Shown here: positions 10,723-24,500 of the stretch, in pieces
Position numbering within the stretch: position 1 is the stretch's first letter
Layout: each line of letters starts with the position of its first letter
Source of the DNA: Scilla litardierei
Lineage: Eukaryota; Streptophyta; Magnoliopsida; Asparagales; Asparagaceae
Assembly (NCBI GenBank): GCA_030789695.1
Contig: CM061142.1
Span: 604,323,659-604,387,658, forward strand
Direction: 5' to 3'
DNA: 64,000 nucleotides
The notes under the pieces: model-generated
The model's database searches: none
What the model saw: only the letters and a program-made list of their open reading frames with translations
What the model was told of the DNA's origin: nothing
Translations under genes and position numbers: made by a program

Positions 10723-11224
10723 TGTCACGCCCCGCTTTCCATTATACTTGGGGGCGAGGACGCGAGCGGGTCGACATGTGCTTAAAACAAGAAGGAGATA
10801 CCTTTTCTTTTCTTCCTCCTTTGTTTAAGCACAATAAGCGTCTGTGACAACAACTTGCATATTCTTGCATGCAAACTCAAACAACACAGATAAATATTTT
10901 AGTACAATCTCAAGTACCAAGGAGTTACGACAATGAAAGGAATTGAAAGGGAGATGGTCATAAGCCCAAGCAATTATTGGAGGAAATAACAAGTACAAAG
11001 ATGTGGCGGATGCACGCTTGCTCCACGGCGGAGGATCTCAACGTCTGGGCACTCCTAATCAACCTGCTCAGCCCCTAAGCCTACTCCTCTACAAACCTGT
11101 CTAACACCTGACGTATATTTCACAAGAAGAAACAAGGAAATATACGTCAACGAGGATCGCTCGGCAAGATTTATAATATTAAGAAGTTTAACCTCGGCAA
11201 GGTTTTCAAAATCGTTAACATGGC

Positions 11225-11935
11225 AAGGTGAATGACATAAAATGATATCAATAACTAAAGCATGGCAGCGTAAGCAACGTGTGCGAATAGCAAAGGTGGT
11301 ATATAGAGTAGTCACCATAGCAATTGTAGTGTGCAAAGTAATTAGCATGGCAAATGTAGTGTGTAAAGTAATAGCATGGCAAGTGTAGTGTGTAAAGCAG
11401 CAGCATGGCAAGTGTATTTTGTAAAGCAGTAGCTTGGCAAGTGTAGTGTGTAAAGTAACAAACATGGCATTTGTAGTGTGCAAAGCAGTGTTATGGGAAG
11501 AGTAGTGTGTAAAGTAACAAACATGGCATGTGTAGTGTACAAAGCAGTGACATGGCAAGAGTAGTGTGCAAAGTAATAGCATGGCAAGTGTAGTGTGTAA
11601 AGTAACAAACATGGCATGTGTAGTGTGCAAAGCATTGGCATGGCAAGAGTAGTGTGTAAAGCAGTAGAATGGCAAGTGTTATGTGTAAAGCAGTAGAATG
11701 GCAAGTGTAGTGTGTAAAGTGATAAACATGGCATGTGTGTGAAGCAGTGGCATGACAAGAGTAGTGTGCAAAGTAATAGCATGGCAAGTGTAGTGTGTAA
11801 AGTAACAAACATGGCATGTGTAGTGTGTAAAGCAGTGGCATGGCAAGAGTAGTGTGTAAAACAGTAGTACGACAAGTGTAGTATGAAAAGCAGTAGCATG
11901 GCAAGAGTGGTGTATAAAGTAGTAGCAATTCTTAA
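11225..11935 (-). repeat. 29-bp tandem repeat array in element B LTR2
   Basis: About two dozen units of 28-30 bp follow the pattern gtgtgYaaagYaRtaRcatggcaagWgta. All three minus-strand frames stay open across it, giving Leu/Cys/His/Thr-rich ORFs that are products of the repeat. Confidence 0.9.
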
Positions 11936-12212
11936 TGGTAACAACAGGAGTAAAAGAGTGTGCCAATCAATCAAATGTGCATAGTGACAAGCCCAATGTT
12001 TGAGGGGGAAGTGTCTAGCATTACTTCCAAGCCAACGGGAGCTACACGTGGCTCTCTACTCACCGACCAGGCCAGGTGTCGATCAAATTCATTAATAGAG
12101 TGTAATCTAGCATTCCGGCCCCTACTACATTGGGCTACCCCACCCAGTGTTGTGCTGGAACACGAGCCAAGCCTAATCAATTACACGAGTTCACGAATGC
12201 TAAACCGCCATA

Positions 12213-12315
12213 TACTGGAACACGAGCCAGACTAGTCATCATGTGACCCTACTGGAACACGAGCCAGACCAGTCATCATGTGACCCTACTGGAACACTTG
12301 CCAGACTAGTCATAT
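12213..12315. repeat. 37-bp tandem repeat, about 2.7 copies
   Basis: Units start with tactggaacac at 12213, 12250 and 12287. LTR3 has a shorter version near 39350-39410. Confidence 0.85.
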
Positions 12316-12642
12316 ATGACAGACGAGAGTAGCCAAAACAAATACGAGAATTCTCGGTTTCAAGGTGTTCCGTCTTTATCCATTCACTCAAGTGTGTACA
12401 AGCAGGTTAAATTATCAGCATGGTAGGCGGTATGATATGAAACAATGCTTGGTTTAACAATTCGTTGTAACAATGTTTTAAAACAAGGAAAATGTACACT
12501 TGCCTGATCAATACAGTTTTGAGTGTCCACGTGATCACGATGAAAGGCGTATTATATCTGCGTGGTTGGATTCAATATATTAAATCAAAGAACAATATTA
12601 AGCTTACTTATAATACTGCTTACCTAATATTAGTTTCTGATA

Positions 12643-12680
12643 ACACACACACACACACACTCTCTCTCTCTCTCTCTCTC
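12643..12680. repeat. (AC)n(TC)n microsatellite
   Basis: An AC run passes directly into a TC run. It is absent from the matching place in LTR3. Confidence 0.95.
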
Positions 12681-12983
12681 ACACATATATACTTATAACT
12701 TACTGAAAATATTAAATTTTAATTTGGCTTATGAAATCACATAATGTTTATATATATATCGATACTAACATATCAAATTGAAAAATAAGTTGTACTAACT
12801 TAACATAAGACTGATTCTTTATATAACTTAGAATACTATATAATAAGGTTATAACTTAAACTAAAACCATATAACTTAAAATAATTAATTCAAACTAACC
12901 ACATTATTATTATAATAAAATTAACTATTATAATAACTAACTACGTTCTAATAATAATAAAACTAACTATTATAATATTAACT

Positions 12984-12987
<4 letters not shown>

Positions 12988-13025
<38 letters not shown>
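12988..13025. repeat. (CT)n microsatellite
   Basis: An uninterrupted CT run lies just before the GC-rich block of element B LTR2. LTR3 keeps only a short remnant near 40074. Confidence 0.95.
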
Positions 13026-13027
<2 letters not shown>

Positions 13028-15912
13028 CCTCTCCCCCTGTCTTCATCTCACTTCTTTTCTTCTTGATGCAGAGGGGGCTTCAAGGGCTTGGATGGTGCTG
13101 CTCGGGGATGGGGACTCCAGCGAGCTAGGGCTGAGCGGGTTGGATCCGTCAGGGCACCTGCATAGACCGACAGAGGATAGGTTGCCGCGGTGTGGCGGTG
13201 GGATCAGACAGAGGGCTGCCGGAGTTGAGGCTGAGGTCGAGCGGAGGCGCGTGCAGGAGGTGAGGTCGGAAGCGAAGTGGAGGGCTGACGACGAGGTCCG
13301 GTTCGACGCCGAGGGTTGGGCTGAACTGAGGAGAGAGGCTGGAGGGTGCGGTGGATTGGAGGATGAGGTCAGGCTCTTTGGTCGAGGGCGATGGCGCGGG
13401 GTCGAGGCGGGTTGCGGTCTGGGTGGCGGGCTGAGCGAGCTGCAAAAGGGGGTCTGTCAGAGATGTGGCCGGAGGAGGTTGGGGTCGGGCTGGAGGCACG
13501 GAGAACTGGAGAGGCGCCTGGGTGTAGGGAGTCGTCGGACTGTGGTGAGGTCAGAGAGGGGCTTGGCCATGTTTTACTGCTGTCCGAAACAGAGGAGAGT
13601 GGGATGAGGCGGGAGTTCGGGCCTGGGGTTGTGCTTGCCTGAGAACGAACAGTGGCGGATTGGAGGGTGGAGAAGGGGGTTGCGGCCTGGACTGCAAAGG
13701 TGGCCATCGCCGAAGGTGGAGGTCTGGGCATGGGCTATCGGGGTTTGGAGGCGGGGTCTGTTGGGTTGGAGAGAGGGTACAAGCAGGGTCGACGCTTGGG
13801 GAATGTTGGTGTGGATCGAATGAGGGAGTGGAGGCGATATGGGTTGGTGCCCGCACAGAGGTGAGATGATGAAGGGAGAAGGGGGCGAGGTTGATTGCGG
13901 GCGCTTGGGCTAGGGGCGGAGGCAGTGCGGTGCTGGGGTGTGGGTGATGATCGAAGAGTGCGTCGGATGGAGGAGGCGAAGTGGAGGAGCAGGGCTTAGG
14001 GCGGAGGAGAGGAAAATGCCAGGAGAGTGGCGCAGTGGGGCTGTTTGGTGAAGTGAGGCGCTGGGCTTCGAAGGGAGCGCGGCGGGCTGGCGAGGTTTGC
14101 TGTTGGTTCTCTGTCAAATGGAGGAAGCAGGAGGTCGGAGATTGTCGATGGCGAGGGAGGGGGAAGAAGAGGGTCCGGGGGTTTGGTGGAGGAAGGAGAG
14201 GTGTCGGTCAGGGGTGACTGCCTGCGGGGTCGTTTGTGGTGAGAGGTCGCCGGAGGTGAGGCTGGGTGACGGTGACTGCGGGAGGTTTGGAGGGGTTGAA
14301 CGACGTGGGGAAATAAGGCTGTTGCTTGGGTTTTAATACAGAGGGGGATAGAGGGAGATGCGGTTGCTTGGGTTGTTGTTTGATGGGGAAATGGGATTGC
14401 CTGGGATTTAAGGAGGAGAAAAGAGAGTCTATGGTCCTTTGGGTTATTGTAGAGGATAGGGGTGAGAATTGTTGAGTAATGATATAAATGGGAAACGTGT
14501 GGGATAATGGAGAGAATGGGTTGCATGTGTTAGTGGAGATAGGGAACGTGGGTTTGTTTGTTTGGTTGAGATTTGTTGCCTGTTCAAAGGGGATTCACGC
14601 GGAGCGGTTAAGATAAGATATGCTCAGTTAGGCAATTAAAAATCATGATTTGGGAAGATGATTTAACTAAGATATTGGAAATTAGTATAGTTAAAGTATT
14701 TGAGTTCAGAAATTAATCGAGTCAAGATTGGATTTGTTAGGATTCATTAGTATATAAGGATATGACATGATTTATTGAGATTTGGTCAAGCAAAGGTGAA
14801 ATCAGGGTTAGGGATATAAGATTATATTTTGATTTAGGAACATAATATAGTTAGGATAATTGGATTCATTGGATTTAAATTAGATTTATTAAGATTAAGA
14901 TTAAGATTCATTAAGGTTCAGTAGGTCGAGATATGGAACTTATTTGGATTGAATTCGATCAGTTTCGTTAAGGCTTGGGTCAGGTTAGATTTGATTACAA
15001 TGGGATTTAAATCTGATTTCGAAATCTAACCAAGTTTGATATTTGATTAGGAGAGATCGATTTGGGTTAGATTGAACTCATCGGAATCAGATTAGTAGAT
15101 TTATTCGGGTATGATATTTTGATTCAAAAGTTCGATATAGTTAAGATGTGATTTGATTAATACCATTCTTCCCCTGCAATCAAAATCAACCACAAGTTAA
15201 AGAAATTAATAACGCGATCATTAAATCACGTGCTCGAGCTACGAAACCTAATAATAATAATAATAACAAATAAAATCATATCATAAAACCTCTAATAAAT
15301 CACTATACTAATTAAATACGTACGAAATAAGTACACATAAAAACTGTAGGAAGATGTATGCCCTTGAGGCATTTATCCTGAGTTAAACATCTTGTTCTAA
15401 TAATGATACAGTACAAATTGTCCTAGTATAAATTCCAGGTATTATATACTTAGATAATTTCCTTAGACTTAAAGTGAGGTCATTACATATCTAGATGAAG
15501 TTTTAGATTGTGGGAAGTAATTGACCGATAAGAACGTAAGTCTTAAACGGTTCGTGGTCATAGATGTATAGAAATTAGGATATCGACACATCAGATAGAC
15601 CACTGTGTTCTTGTCTTACCTTAAGGTTAATGATGATCTTATAGTCATTCGGCCTGGCGCAGTCGGAGGCAAGGCATATGTGCTTATTGGAAAATGAGTT
15701 CACTGAACGACCAACTTAGAGTTATTAAATGGTTAATCTTTAACTAAATTGTCAATAATAACTCAAAATTGATGATAGGCAAGTTGGTCCTTAAGACATG
15801 AAGTCGTTTGTAACGAATATGTTTGTGAATCATGCCACTTTGATCTATCACCTAACTTCGAGGCTAGGACTGCTGAAAGGTCTTAGATTGGGTGACACCT
15901 GAAGCATACAAG

Positions 15913-15917
15913 GTAAG
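15913..15917. repeat. Target site duplication of element D, left copy
   Basis: gtaag here and at 29460-29464 flanks TGTAAC...GTTACA. The uninterrupted C LTR has a single gtaag at the matching place near 35659. Confidence 0.93.
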
Positions 15918-17357
15918 TGTAACGACCAGTCTTTTGATGATATTATCTGTTTTGCCCCTAGTGTATTTTTGCCCGTATCCGTAATTTCAAATATCTTTAT
16001 ATTTAGCCTTAATTAGTTTTATTAAACCAGCGAACCGTCATCACCGTAGCGTCATGCCCGTCGAGACGTTTCCGACGACACCAAGAACACCAAAAACAGG
16101 CAAGTATATGATTTGTTATGATTTTCAGAAGTTTCGGCACGTTTACGCCGCCTTCATGTTTTGCTGTGTAACTCAAAATTTAGACGTGAAATGACGTACA
16201 AAACTGACACCATAATGACTAGGACGAAAATTAGGATCCAACGGTATATCATACGATATATCCCCAATTTAAACAACTAGAAAAAGAAATCGTTTCTGTA
16301 GTAAGTTGAACTAAAAGGACGTAATCGTCATTATTTGAAATTACGGAAACGGTCGTTCGACCCGTTTCCGCTTTGCAGAACTGTCACCATAAAACTTTAA
16401 TATTGTCAACAATGAAATTCAGTGAGTCTTGACATGATTAACAATATGGACATCGTGAAATCGTGCGCCTCGAAGGTGATATCGTGATATTGTGATGTCG
16501 TGTGAGTCGACTAGGCCGGCTCGTGTTCCGGCAAAACTTTTGGGTGGGGTTAGGGTTGAGCGGCCACTGTGCATATGAAAGGTACTCTCCTCAAGAACAC
16601 CACCCGACGCGGTGGGTTAGTGTCAATCACGGTAAGCCCCCGTGAGAGGAACGACATTCTCATCACGACCTAAAGGCGAGAACCCTAGATTAGATGTGAA
16701 TTCTTGACATGGTCATTGTAATGCTAACTTGGTCATCGTGAATATTGAAATGCTAACAAACTCTGAGAATCTAACTTTAAACATGCCATCGACTAGAACT
16801 GCATGCTAGGATTGTTTCTTTCTGCTCTGTAATTGTTAAATGTTAATTGCTGCAGTCGTTTCTTTTAAATTTAATGATGCTTCTAAATTTCATATACTTG
16901 TTATATACTTCGCCTTGGGATGCTAACTCTTTCTTGCAGACCCCTAGCTGACATACATTCATGTTTGTGGATGTATGTCAGGTTCAGAGCTTGAGTACCA
17001 CCTGACTTGGAGAGCCAGAGTTGTCGAAGACGTCGAGACGTTTTTTGCAGAAGACTAGAGTCTCTTTTCCGTTATTGCTTTGAGTTTTAGTTTAGTTCCT
17101 TGTAGTAGGATTAGTGTTTGGGTGTAGTTTCATTTGGCCATGCTGAGGCCCTGTTGTTTTATTTTCTGTACGAACAATTCTGGAAGTGCCCATTTAATTT
17201 AATGAAATGTTTTCTGGTTGTTCTGATACGCAAATGCAAGGACCCTTTTCTGTGTTTTTATCACAGACGCTTATTGAACTCGAGCTTCGCCGCTCCAGTT
17301 CAAGCGGACCGCGTAACGCCCTTGCTTCCGGTGTCTTTTGGGAAGCGGGGCGTTACA
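15918..17357 (+). repeat. Element D 5' LTR with internal deletion
   Basis: It is 1440 bp. Compared with the 3' LTR it lacks everything between the ttttatt at about 16019 and its counterpart, equal to about 1.8 kb without the LINE. The lost part includes both TATA-like motifs. Confidence 0.9.
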
Positions 17358-17381
17358 GGTTTTAGTGGTGGCCCATGCAGG
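17358..17381 (+). other. Candidate primer binding region of element D
   Basis: Directly after the 5' LTR comes ggttttag and then TGGTGGCCCATGCAGG (17366-17381), the block shared with elements A and B. Confidence 0.6.
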
Positions 17382-20082
17382 TCATGCAACTGCGAAATTC
17401 AGAACAATGAGAACACTTTTCATTAGTCAAAACGTCCAGAATTAGTTCGTACGCGAAATTACTCGAATGCCTTGTCTCAGCACGATAGGAACCCAATGTC
17501 AGGATGATAGGAAGAGTTAGTTAGACGCTTGTGCTCGTTAGTTAGACACCCTTGCCACGACTTAGTATTATCATCTTAGGAGTCACCCTGTCGATTGATC
17601 ATCCAGCTCCGACCTTATTAGACATTCGAGTTTCGTTAATAGTTCGCTTAGGTTTATTGAACCTAGGGCCCAACATAACGTAGCGATCATCACCATGCAA
17701 GTCGAACCTGAGACTCCTGCATGGGTAGACTTCGAGACGTAAGACATCCCAGATCCATAAGATCCCGACCTTGATCCTCTATGAACCACCACCTCGGCTT
17801 CCCTATCACAGTCTAGTTCTTTGACAAACCTTAGTGCTAAACCTTAGTTGATCAATGATTATTTCCCCCCGATTTTACTTTTTCGATCTCTACATTTCCG
17901 TGTTAATGATCGTAGGAAGCCATCGTAGCGTATTCACAGAGTACTTCTTAATCGTACTTACGTTTCAATCGTCGAGCCTGATCCTTGTCCTCGATTCACA
18001 TAAACTCTTCAGATCCGCCATCTTTAACCTTAAACCTCCCCATTGCAGATCCCGGGACTTCCAAAAGTGTTTTCGATATTTCATTTATTGAATTCTTCAC
18101 TAAAAAAAAATTCTTTCGAAAACTTTTACTTAGATTCTCCACACTTCAGTCGATTTAAACCCAATCTTGATTATGAAACTCTTCTGATGTGATCTTTAAT
18201 TACTATCTTATAACAATTTCCTCACGTACACCGTTCGCACTCCTATTTCACATAACTACTCTATTACCCTCAGGCAATGAACTTTTTAAAAACTTTATTT
18301 CTAAGTCGCTGATTCAAATGTCACCCCCCTTTTCTTATTAATGTATTTCGGAACGGTCATTGATACATACTTTTAAAAATACTTTCCAAAGTTAAATAGA
18401 AAGTCAAACTCCTGTGTGCTAATTTTATAATCATTGTCTTCAAATATTTTAAGAAAAGAAAATTTTTTCTTTTTACAAACCTATTTTCCATTTGCAAAAC
18501 AAGCACTGCATCGCTAGGCCATATTACTCTTCACTCATCATTGGACTAATCACATTTTACAGTTTAGCTTATTCCATATGTTCGCTATTTTACGATGTTA
18601 TTATTTCACACATATCCTTATCTTCTTAACCATTTAATTATTCTTAAATACTTTATGTCACCAACCAAACTACTCTCTTAACCATACCATCTTCGAAACC
18701 ATCCATCACAACCTCAACTCGTTGCCTCATTCTTGCACCTTGCTTAGCTATCACATTAGAACTTATCTTTCCTTATGTCAGCTTTAGTTTAAGTGTAGTG
18801 GGACCATTAGCTTGATTATGGTGTTGTGGTGCATGTATATAGATAGTGACTGTGGACCCGCGCATGCTAATCTCTATATACCACCCATGTATGAGTGTGC
18901 TTACCTTTAGGATATTACTATGGAGTGATGGTCTATTGTGTCATATGTGCATGTACGGTAATTTGTGATATAGGCGGGTATAGAATAGTTAGTGTTATGT
19001 CTATACTTAGGCGAGTGATTGACTATATCATTATAGGAATATTAGATTTAGTTCTGGCCAGTTACTAGGAGTATATGTACCATAGTTGTACTTATTAATG
19101 TTTGTAATTGGATGCTAGTATAGTGATATGCGTGTTAAGTGCAATGTTGATAGGTGTACGCATAGTTGTGCGTGCAGATTATTGTGTGGTAGCATGTCGG
19201 TGTACCAGTGCATATATATGTATGTGGTTAGTTATAGGTGTGTATATGTATGTATGGTATGAATGAGTGTGTTGTATGCATAGTAAGATTATTATATTAC
19301 CCCTACAGGATGATGTGTGGGCATGTGTATACCAGGAGGTATGCGTAGCCGTATGTTTGTGACTACGTATAAGTGAATATATGAAATAGTATACTTACCT
19401 ATGTAGATTACCATGGTTGTGTATGCTGGTGAGTGTATATGTGACCTATATAGATGCGAGATAAGAGTGGAGTAGTGTGAGTATGTATACGTATGTGATA
19501 TATGTATGGGAATTTGAAAGTGTGTGCTATATGATTAAGTGTGTATATGGATGTATATGGTTTCTTTATTATGTATGTGTGTCCAGGATAGAACGACTTT
19601 AGTGTCTAAGTCCCCCACCTCTACGTCGGCCTATTTAAGGAAGTCAGGAGATGGACTTGATCCTAAGGTGGGTAGATTATGATGACCCTAGTGCTAGGAG
19701 TAAGGCTTGTATAAATCTGTGTGTGGTGTAATGTATTACGTGCATGTATATACGGGTAGTGATTTGTATCATTGTGTGTGTATATGGTGGTATGCGGTAT
19801 GTAAAAGTGGTTGTACGATTGAAATGTTAATTGACTAAGAATGATTGTATTTTGCATTAGTGGTATGTCTAAGTGACAGGTGGTACTACATCATTATAGA
19901 TTGTGAGTGTATAAGATATACGGTAATACATTTAGTGTCGATACGAATATTAGAATACTATTTGGATATGTCGTGATGGTTGTTTATGGTGTGCAAGCAT
20001 TAGGAGATGAGACGAGAGATCGTTACCCCAATCTGTCCCCTGGTCAGTGATGGTTAGGAATTCCGAGGGCGGAATTTTCTTT
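17382..20082 (+). other. Element D internal region, non-coding
   Basis: There is no protein domain in any frame. The only ORFs are under 80 codons. The part 18780-19660 is rich in TG/TA steps (gtatgtatat patterns). It ends with a ttccgagggcggaa palindrome before the purine tract. Confidence 0.8.
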
Positions 20083-20095
20083 AAGGTGGGTATGA
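20083..20095 (+). other. Polypurine tract of element D
   Basis: AAGGTGGGTATGA directly precedes the TGTAACGACC start of the 3' LTR. Confidence 0.85.
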
Positions 20096-20202
20096 TGTAA
20101 CGACCAGTCTTTTGATGATATTATCTGTTTTGCCCCTAGTGTACTTTTGCCCGTATCCGTAATTTCAAATGTCTTTATATTTAGCCTTAATTAGTTTTAT
20201 TT

Positions 20203-20395
20203 CTTATCATTATTATTACCATTATTATTATTATGATTGTTGTGACACTTAGTTATTCATTATTGTTCTTACTATTATTATTATTAACATTGTTGTGACA
20301 CTTAGTTATTCATTTTTGTTCTTATTTATTATTATTATTGTTATTTATTATTATTATTGTTATTATTATTACTACTATTACTAGTTTTGTATCTC
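20203..20395. repeat. ATT-rich imperfect tandem repeat
   Basis: It holds attatt runs with a duplicated block containing gttgtgacacttagttattc. Confidence 0.85.
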
Positions 20396-20831
20396 TCTTT
20401 TAATAATTAATCTTTTCAAAATTTTTCCCTTAACCATCCTAACTAATTAATTGTTTACGAATTCAACCTATGGTAACCCCTTACTCACGCACACTTAGTC
20501 CTTATAGTTTTTTTTTCAAATACAAGCCCAGGCTGCCTCATTTAGTCTACACCCTATAAACTTTATAACCTCATTTCCTATTTTCAACCCAACCTAACCC
20601 TACAGGCCGAAACCCAATCTCCTATACTCTTTTTTAAAACCCTACTTGCAGCATACTTTACTTGATGAGTAACAAAACCCCCCTACTTTATTTTCCTATT
20701 AATAAACCTAGGCCTACTATACCTTTAAATAAAAAAATAAAAACCTAATCTAAATCTATAACATAGCCGCAACAAATAATTCAAAACCCTAAGCCCTAGG
20801 AACTACACAGCCGCAGCTGCTACTTTCCTAC

Positions 20832-20868
20832 CTATATAACCTAGGCTTACCTCTAGTCTTTATAAAAC
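20832..20868 (+). promoter_or_regulatory. TATA motifs of element D LTR promoter
   Basis: ctatataac at 20832 and tataaaac at 20861 precede a C-rich transcribed-leader-like region (20880-21320). They are present only in this 3' LTR. Confidence 0.5.
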
Positions 20869-21345
20869 CCTAACCCTAAAACAACTCCCAGCCGCAACCT
20901 ACTCCTCTTCTCCACTACTCACAGCCGACAACCCCAGCCCGACTCCACCTCACACAAGCAACCCGACCTCTTCTCCTTCCATTCTCCACGCCACCAACAA
21001 CCCAAGCCGAGCTCTCCCCCTCCTCCCCAAACTCCACGGCCGGCTGCTCCCCATCTCCACGCTTCAGCCTCCCACAACCGCAAGCAACCCCACCCGGAGC
21101 CTCCACCCTCGCATCGGCGCCTCCACCCTCTCGCCGGTGTCCCCTCCCCCGCACAGCACATATCAGGCGAGCCCCGCGTGCAGTGCCCCTTCTCTTCACG
21201 CGTGTGACCCCAACTCCAGCTCTTCCTCGCCTCGGCTGCCACGGATCCCACCACCGAACCCGTCGCCACCTTCAGTCGAAGTTACTGCCCTCCCCTCTTC
21301 ATCACCTGCCCCAAACGAGTAAGAGCACACATCTTTTAGAGGTTA

Positions 21346-21369
21346 GCTTTCAGTTTAATAGTTAGAGTT
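21346..21369. repeat. Target site duplication of the LINE, left copy
   Basis: A 24-base direct repeat, gctttcag to gttagagtt, is identical to 27496-27519. Confidence 0.92.
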
Positions 21370-21552
21370 TTTTTTTGGAGAATATGCTTTGCATCTTTAT
21401 TAATCACAAGAAAAAATTACAAGGAACTCACGGGTGGAAGAAGGATGTCCGTATGAAGGGCAAAGGCACAGGCGCCAACACCCAACCATACAAAACACCA
21501 TCCGCTACTCGTAGCACCAAAATAGAAAACAAAAATTACATATAGCATCAGA
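21370..21552 (-). other. LINE 3' untranslated region and A tail
   Basis: It is short and non-coding between the ORF2 stop and the T run at the target duplication. Confidence 0.75.
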
Positions 21553-24500
21553 CTAGCCTAAAAAGCCCCAGTTTGAGGGGATAGGATCCTCATCATCGTG
21601 CTCCCAAGTCATATGTCTCAAGGCAATTTTAACATCCTCTGCAATAGCATCAAATAGCAAAGTCTGCATTAGACAAGATCCTTCAAATATCCTTCTGTTG
21701 CGCTCTCTCCATATGTGCCATATTAAAGCAGAAAGAACCATCCTGGCCAGCTTGCCCACACCATTCATATCATTAAACTGCGCAAGAATCAAATCACCAA
21801 TCCCAGTTAAGGAGGAAGGCAAGATAGTGGTGATCCCCAATTTAAGAAAGCTCCTGCAAAGAAGGTAATTAGTATATCTGCATTCAAAAAATATATGATT
21901 CACATCTTCAAGAATGTTGTCCGAGCATAAAATACAATAAGGAGAAGTAGGGACTCCCCATTGGACGAGCTTGTCACGAGTGAGGAGTTTCCCGTGAAAA
22001 GCTCGCAGGAGAGTGATGGCCATCTTGGGGATATACCCCTGAAACCAGACAACTTTATAATAAGGGAAGAGGGGCTTGATGGCCCTCGATCCATCCCAAG
22101 CATTGGAAAGTGAAGGGGATTTAATAGCCCAAGACCAGGAGTCAGTGCCGGAGGACAAAGGCACACCCTCAATGATGTGACGCACAGCAGTAAGAGAGTG
22201 GCAGGACATCCAGCCCTCATTAGCCCAATAGTCACTAACCATCTTGTTTTCTTCCCCAACAGGGACATCATAAGCATCACTAAGAGGCCCACAGGGAAGC
22301 CAATTATCATACCAGAAAAGAGTAGAAGATCCATCCCTGACTTTACGCTTAATGAGTTTTTTTTGGTGAACTCACGGCAATGAAGAATGAATTTCCAGGT
22401 GCCAGATTGCATAGGATGAGCCTTGGCATAAGATAGGCCCGTGCTATTCATATAATGATTCCTCATATGAGAAGCCCAAATACCTCTGTGAGTAAGCATG
22501 CGCCAAGTCATTTTAACTCCATAAGCAGTGTTAAGTTCAGTGAAGTTTCTGATCCCCACACCCCCCTCTAGCTTGGGAGCACACAAATCATTCCAAGCCC
22601 ATAAGTGGTTTTTCCCCCAAATAAATTTTCTGCATAATGAGGTAAGAGTGCATATCACAGATTTGGGCATCCGGAAAGCCTGCATCCAGAAACTAACCAT
22701 GCCATAGATAACAGTTTTAACCAACTCAATGCGCCCAGCTATGGAGAGTAAGGAAGAGGACCACCCTTGGAGCCTTCCCTCGCATTTATCAATCAACCGA
22801 CTGTACATGGCCGCATTAGGGTATTTAGGAGATAAAGGGAGGCCAAGATATGTAAATAAGGACTGCACACGCCTAACACCCAATATATCCGCAAGGCAAC
22901 CAGGACCTTTAACCCCTTTGCTAAAAATGACAGAGCTTTTATCCCAATTAACATCAAGCCCAATCATGGCTTTAAATTCAGTGAGGAGGACTCTGAGCCC
23001 CTCAAGGGATCTAGAATTGGCTCGGCAGAAAACCAGCAAATCATCAGCAAAGAGTAAGTGAGAGACCGCCCCCACTCTATGCATAGGTAAGATACTGCGA
23101 GAAGCATTGGCCTTAGCCATGAGCAAAGAAAAAGCCTCCATCACAATAACAAATAGGTAAGGAGAGAGGGGATCGCCTTGTCTCAGACCTCTATTAGAAT
23201 GGAACATACCATAAGGGGATCCATTGATCATAACGGAGAAGGAAGGAGTGGAAATGCACTCACAAATCCAGCTAATAAATTTGTGTTTGAATCCCATCTG
23301 GTGTAACATAAAGTAGATGAATTCCCTGTTCACACTATCAAAGGCTTTCCGCAAATCAAGTTTAAGGCAGGCCCTAGCCCCCATAGGGTTATTAAACCCC
23401 CGAATATGTTCATGAGCCAGTAGCACACAATCCGCAAGTAACCGATCTTGAAGGAAGGCCGCTTGGTTAGGTGAGATGAGCTCGATAACAGCTCTACTTA
23501 ATCGGTTACAAAGAATCTTGCTTATGATCTTATAAATGACATTTCAGCAGGATATAGGCCTGTAGTCCCCAAGCCCAGAGGCATTGGCATTCTTAGGAAC
23601 AAGGGTGAGGAAGGTGTGATTAATCTGTCTAAAGAGCTTCCCAGAATTGAAAAAGTTGAGGATAGCAATAGTGACATCATTGCCAATAATATCCCAATAC
23701 TGTTGGTAAAAGAACCCATTGAAGCCATCAGGGCCGGGGGCTTTGTCAACCCCAATTTGGAACACAACAGTTTTAACCTCCTCAGCAAGGACCGGCCTTT
23801 CAACCCAACTAGAAGCGCAATTAGTAAGAACTCTTTTAGGGATAAGACAAGGAAAGACCCTCCAGTAATCATTCTGATTATATAAGGCAGAATAGAACTT
23901 AGGAGCATCAACCTTAAGCAACTCAATAGTATCATTCTGAGAACCATCCACAGCAATAAGGTGCCCAAGGTTATTGTGGTTCTGCCTAGCCTTCATAGCA
24001 GTATAAAAGAACCTAGAATTGCGATCACCAAGATGGAGCCAATCTTGCCTACTTTTTTGCTTAAGAATGGACTCCTCTATATCGATGGCCTCCGCGAGTT
24101 CCTTAATAAGACCCATCTCTCTCGTTTGTAACACAGAGCAAGACCGAAGCAGGGGATTGTTTTGAATACTATCAAGTTCAACCCGGATTTTGGAAATATC
24201 ATTCACATCTCTAAAAATTGCACCAAACTTCTTAAGACCCATTTTCAAATGCTTAAGCTTAGCAACAAGTCTAATCATAGGGCAACCCCCAACCCTGAAA
24301 TGCCAATGCTCTTTCAACAAATCAAGGAATTCCGGGCTACGATGCCAAGCATTAAAGAATTTAAACGGCTTGGGGTCCGACCCCCCCCACCTGATGGGTG
24401 TGGATGATGAGCATAGAGTGATCGCTAGATCCCCCCGCACTATACTCACAATAAGAAGTAGAGAGCACATTAATCCAAGAACTGTTGCAGAAAGATCTAT

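Larger units (their letters stand above)
10723..15344 (-). repeat. Element B LTR2, main part
   Basis: It starts TGTCACGCC and, after element C, ends in GCCGTTACA at 37461. It contains a 29-bp repeat array, a 37-bp repeat, two CT-rich microsatellites and a GC-rich block (13090-14340). That block has long proline-rich chance ORFs on the minus strand and glycine/arginine-rich ones on the plus strand. I see no gene in it. Confidence 0.85.

Noticed and set aside
11225..11935. Regularly spaced repeats resembling a CRISPR array
   Set aside because: The units are directly adjacent without unique spacers, and the genome is a plant.
11055..11974. Overlapping Leu/Cys/His/Thr-rich ORFs of up to 210 codons, and the same at 38253-39106
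   Set aside because: All three frames are open because of a 29-bp repeat without stop codons. There is no domain and the context is LTR.
13092..14526. Proline-rich and glycine/arginine-rich ORFs of up to 188 codons
   Set aside because: They lie on both strands of a GC-rich block of element B LTR2, with low-complexity products and no conservation of frame in LTR3.
20915..21365. ORFs of 60-116 codons on both strands that could look like a gene 5' exon
   Set aside because: The region lies inside the 3' LTR of element D in the C-rich leader after the TATA motif. No domain is visible.
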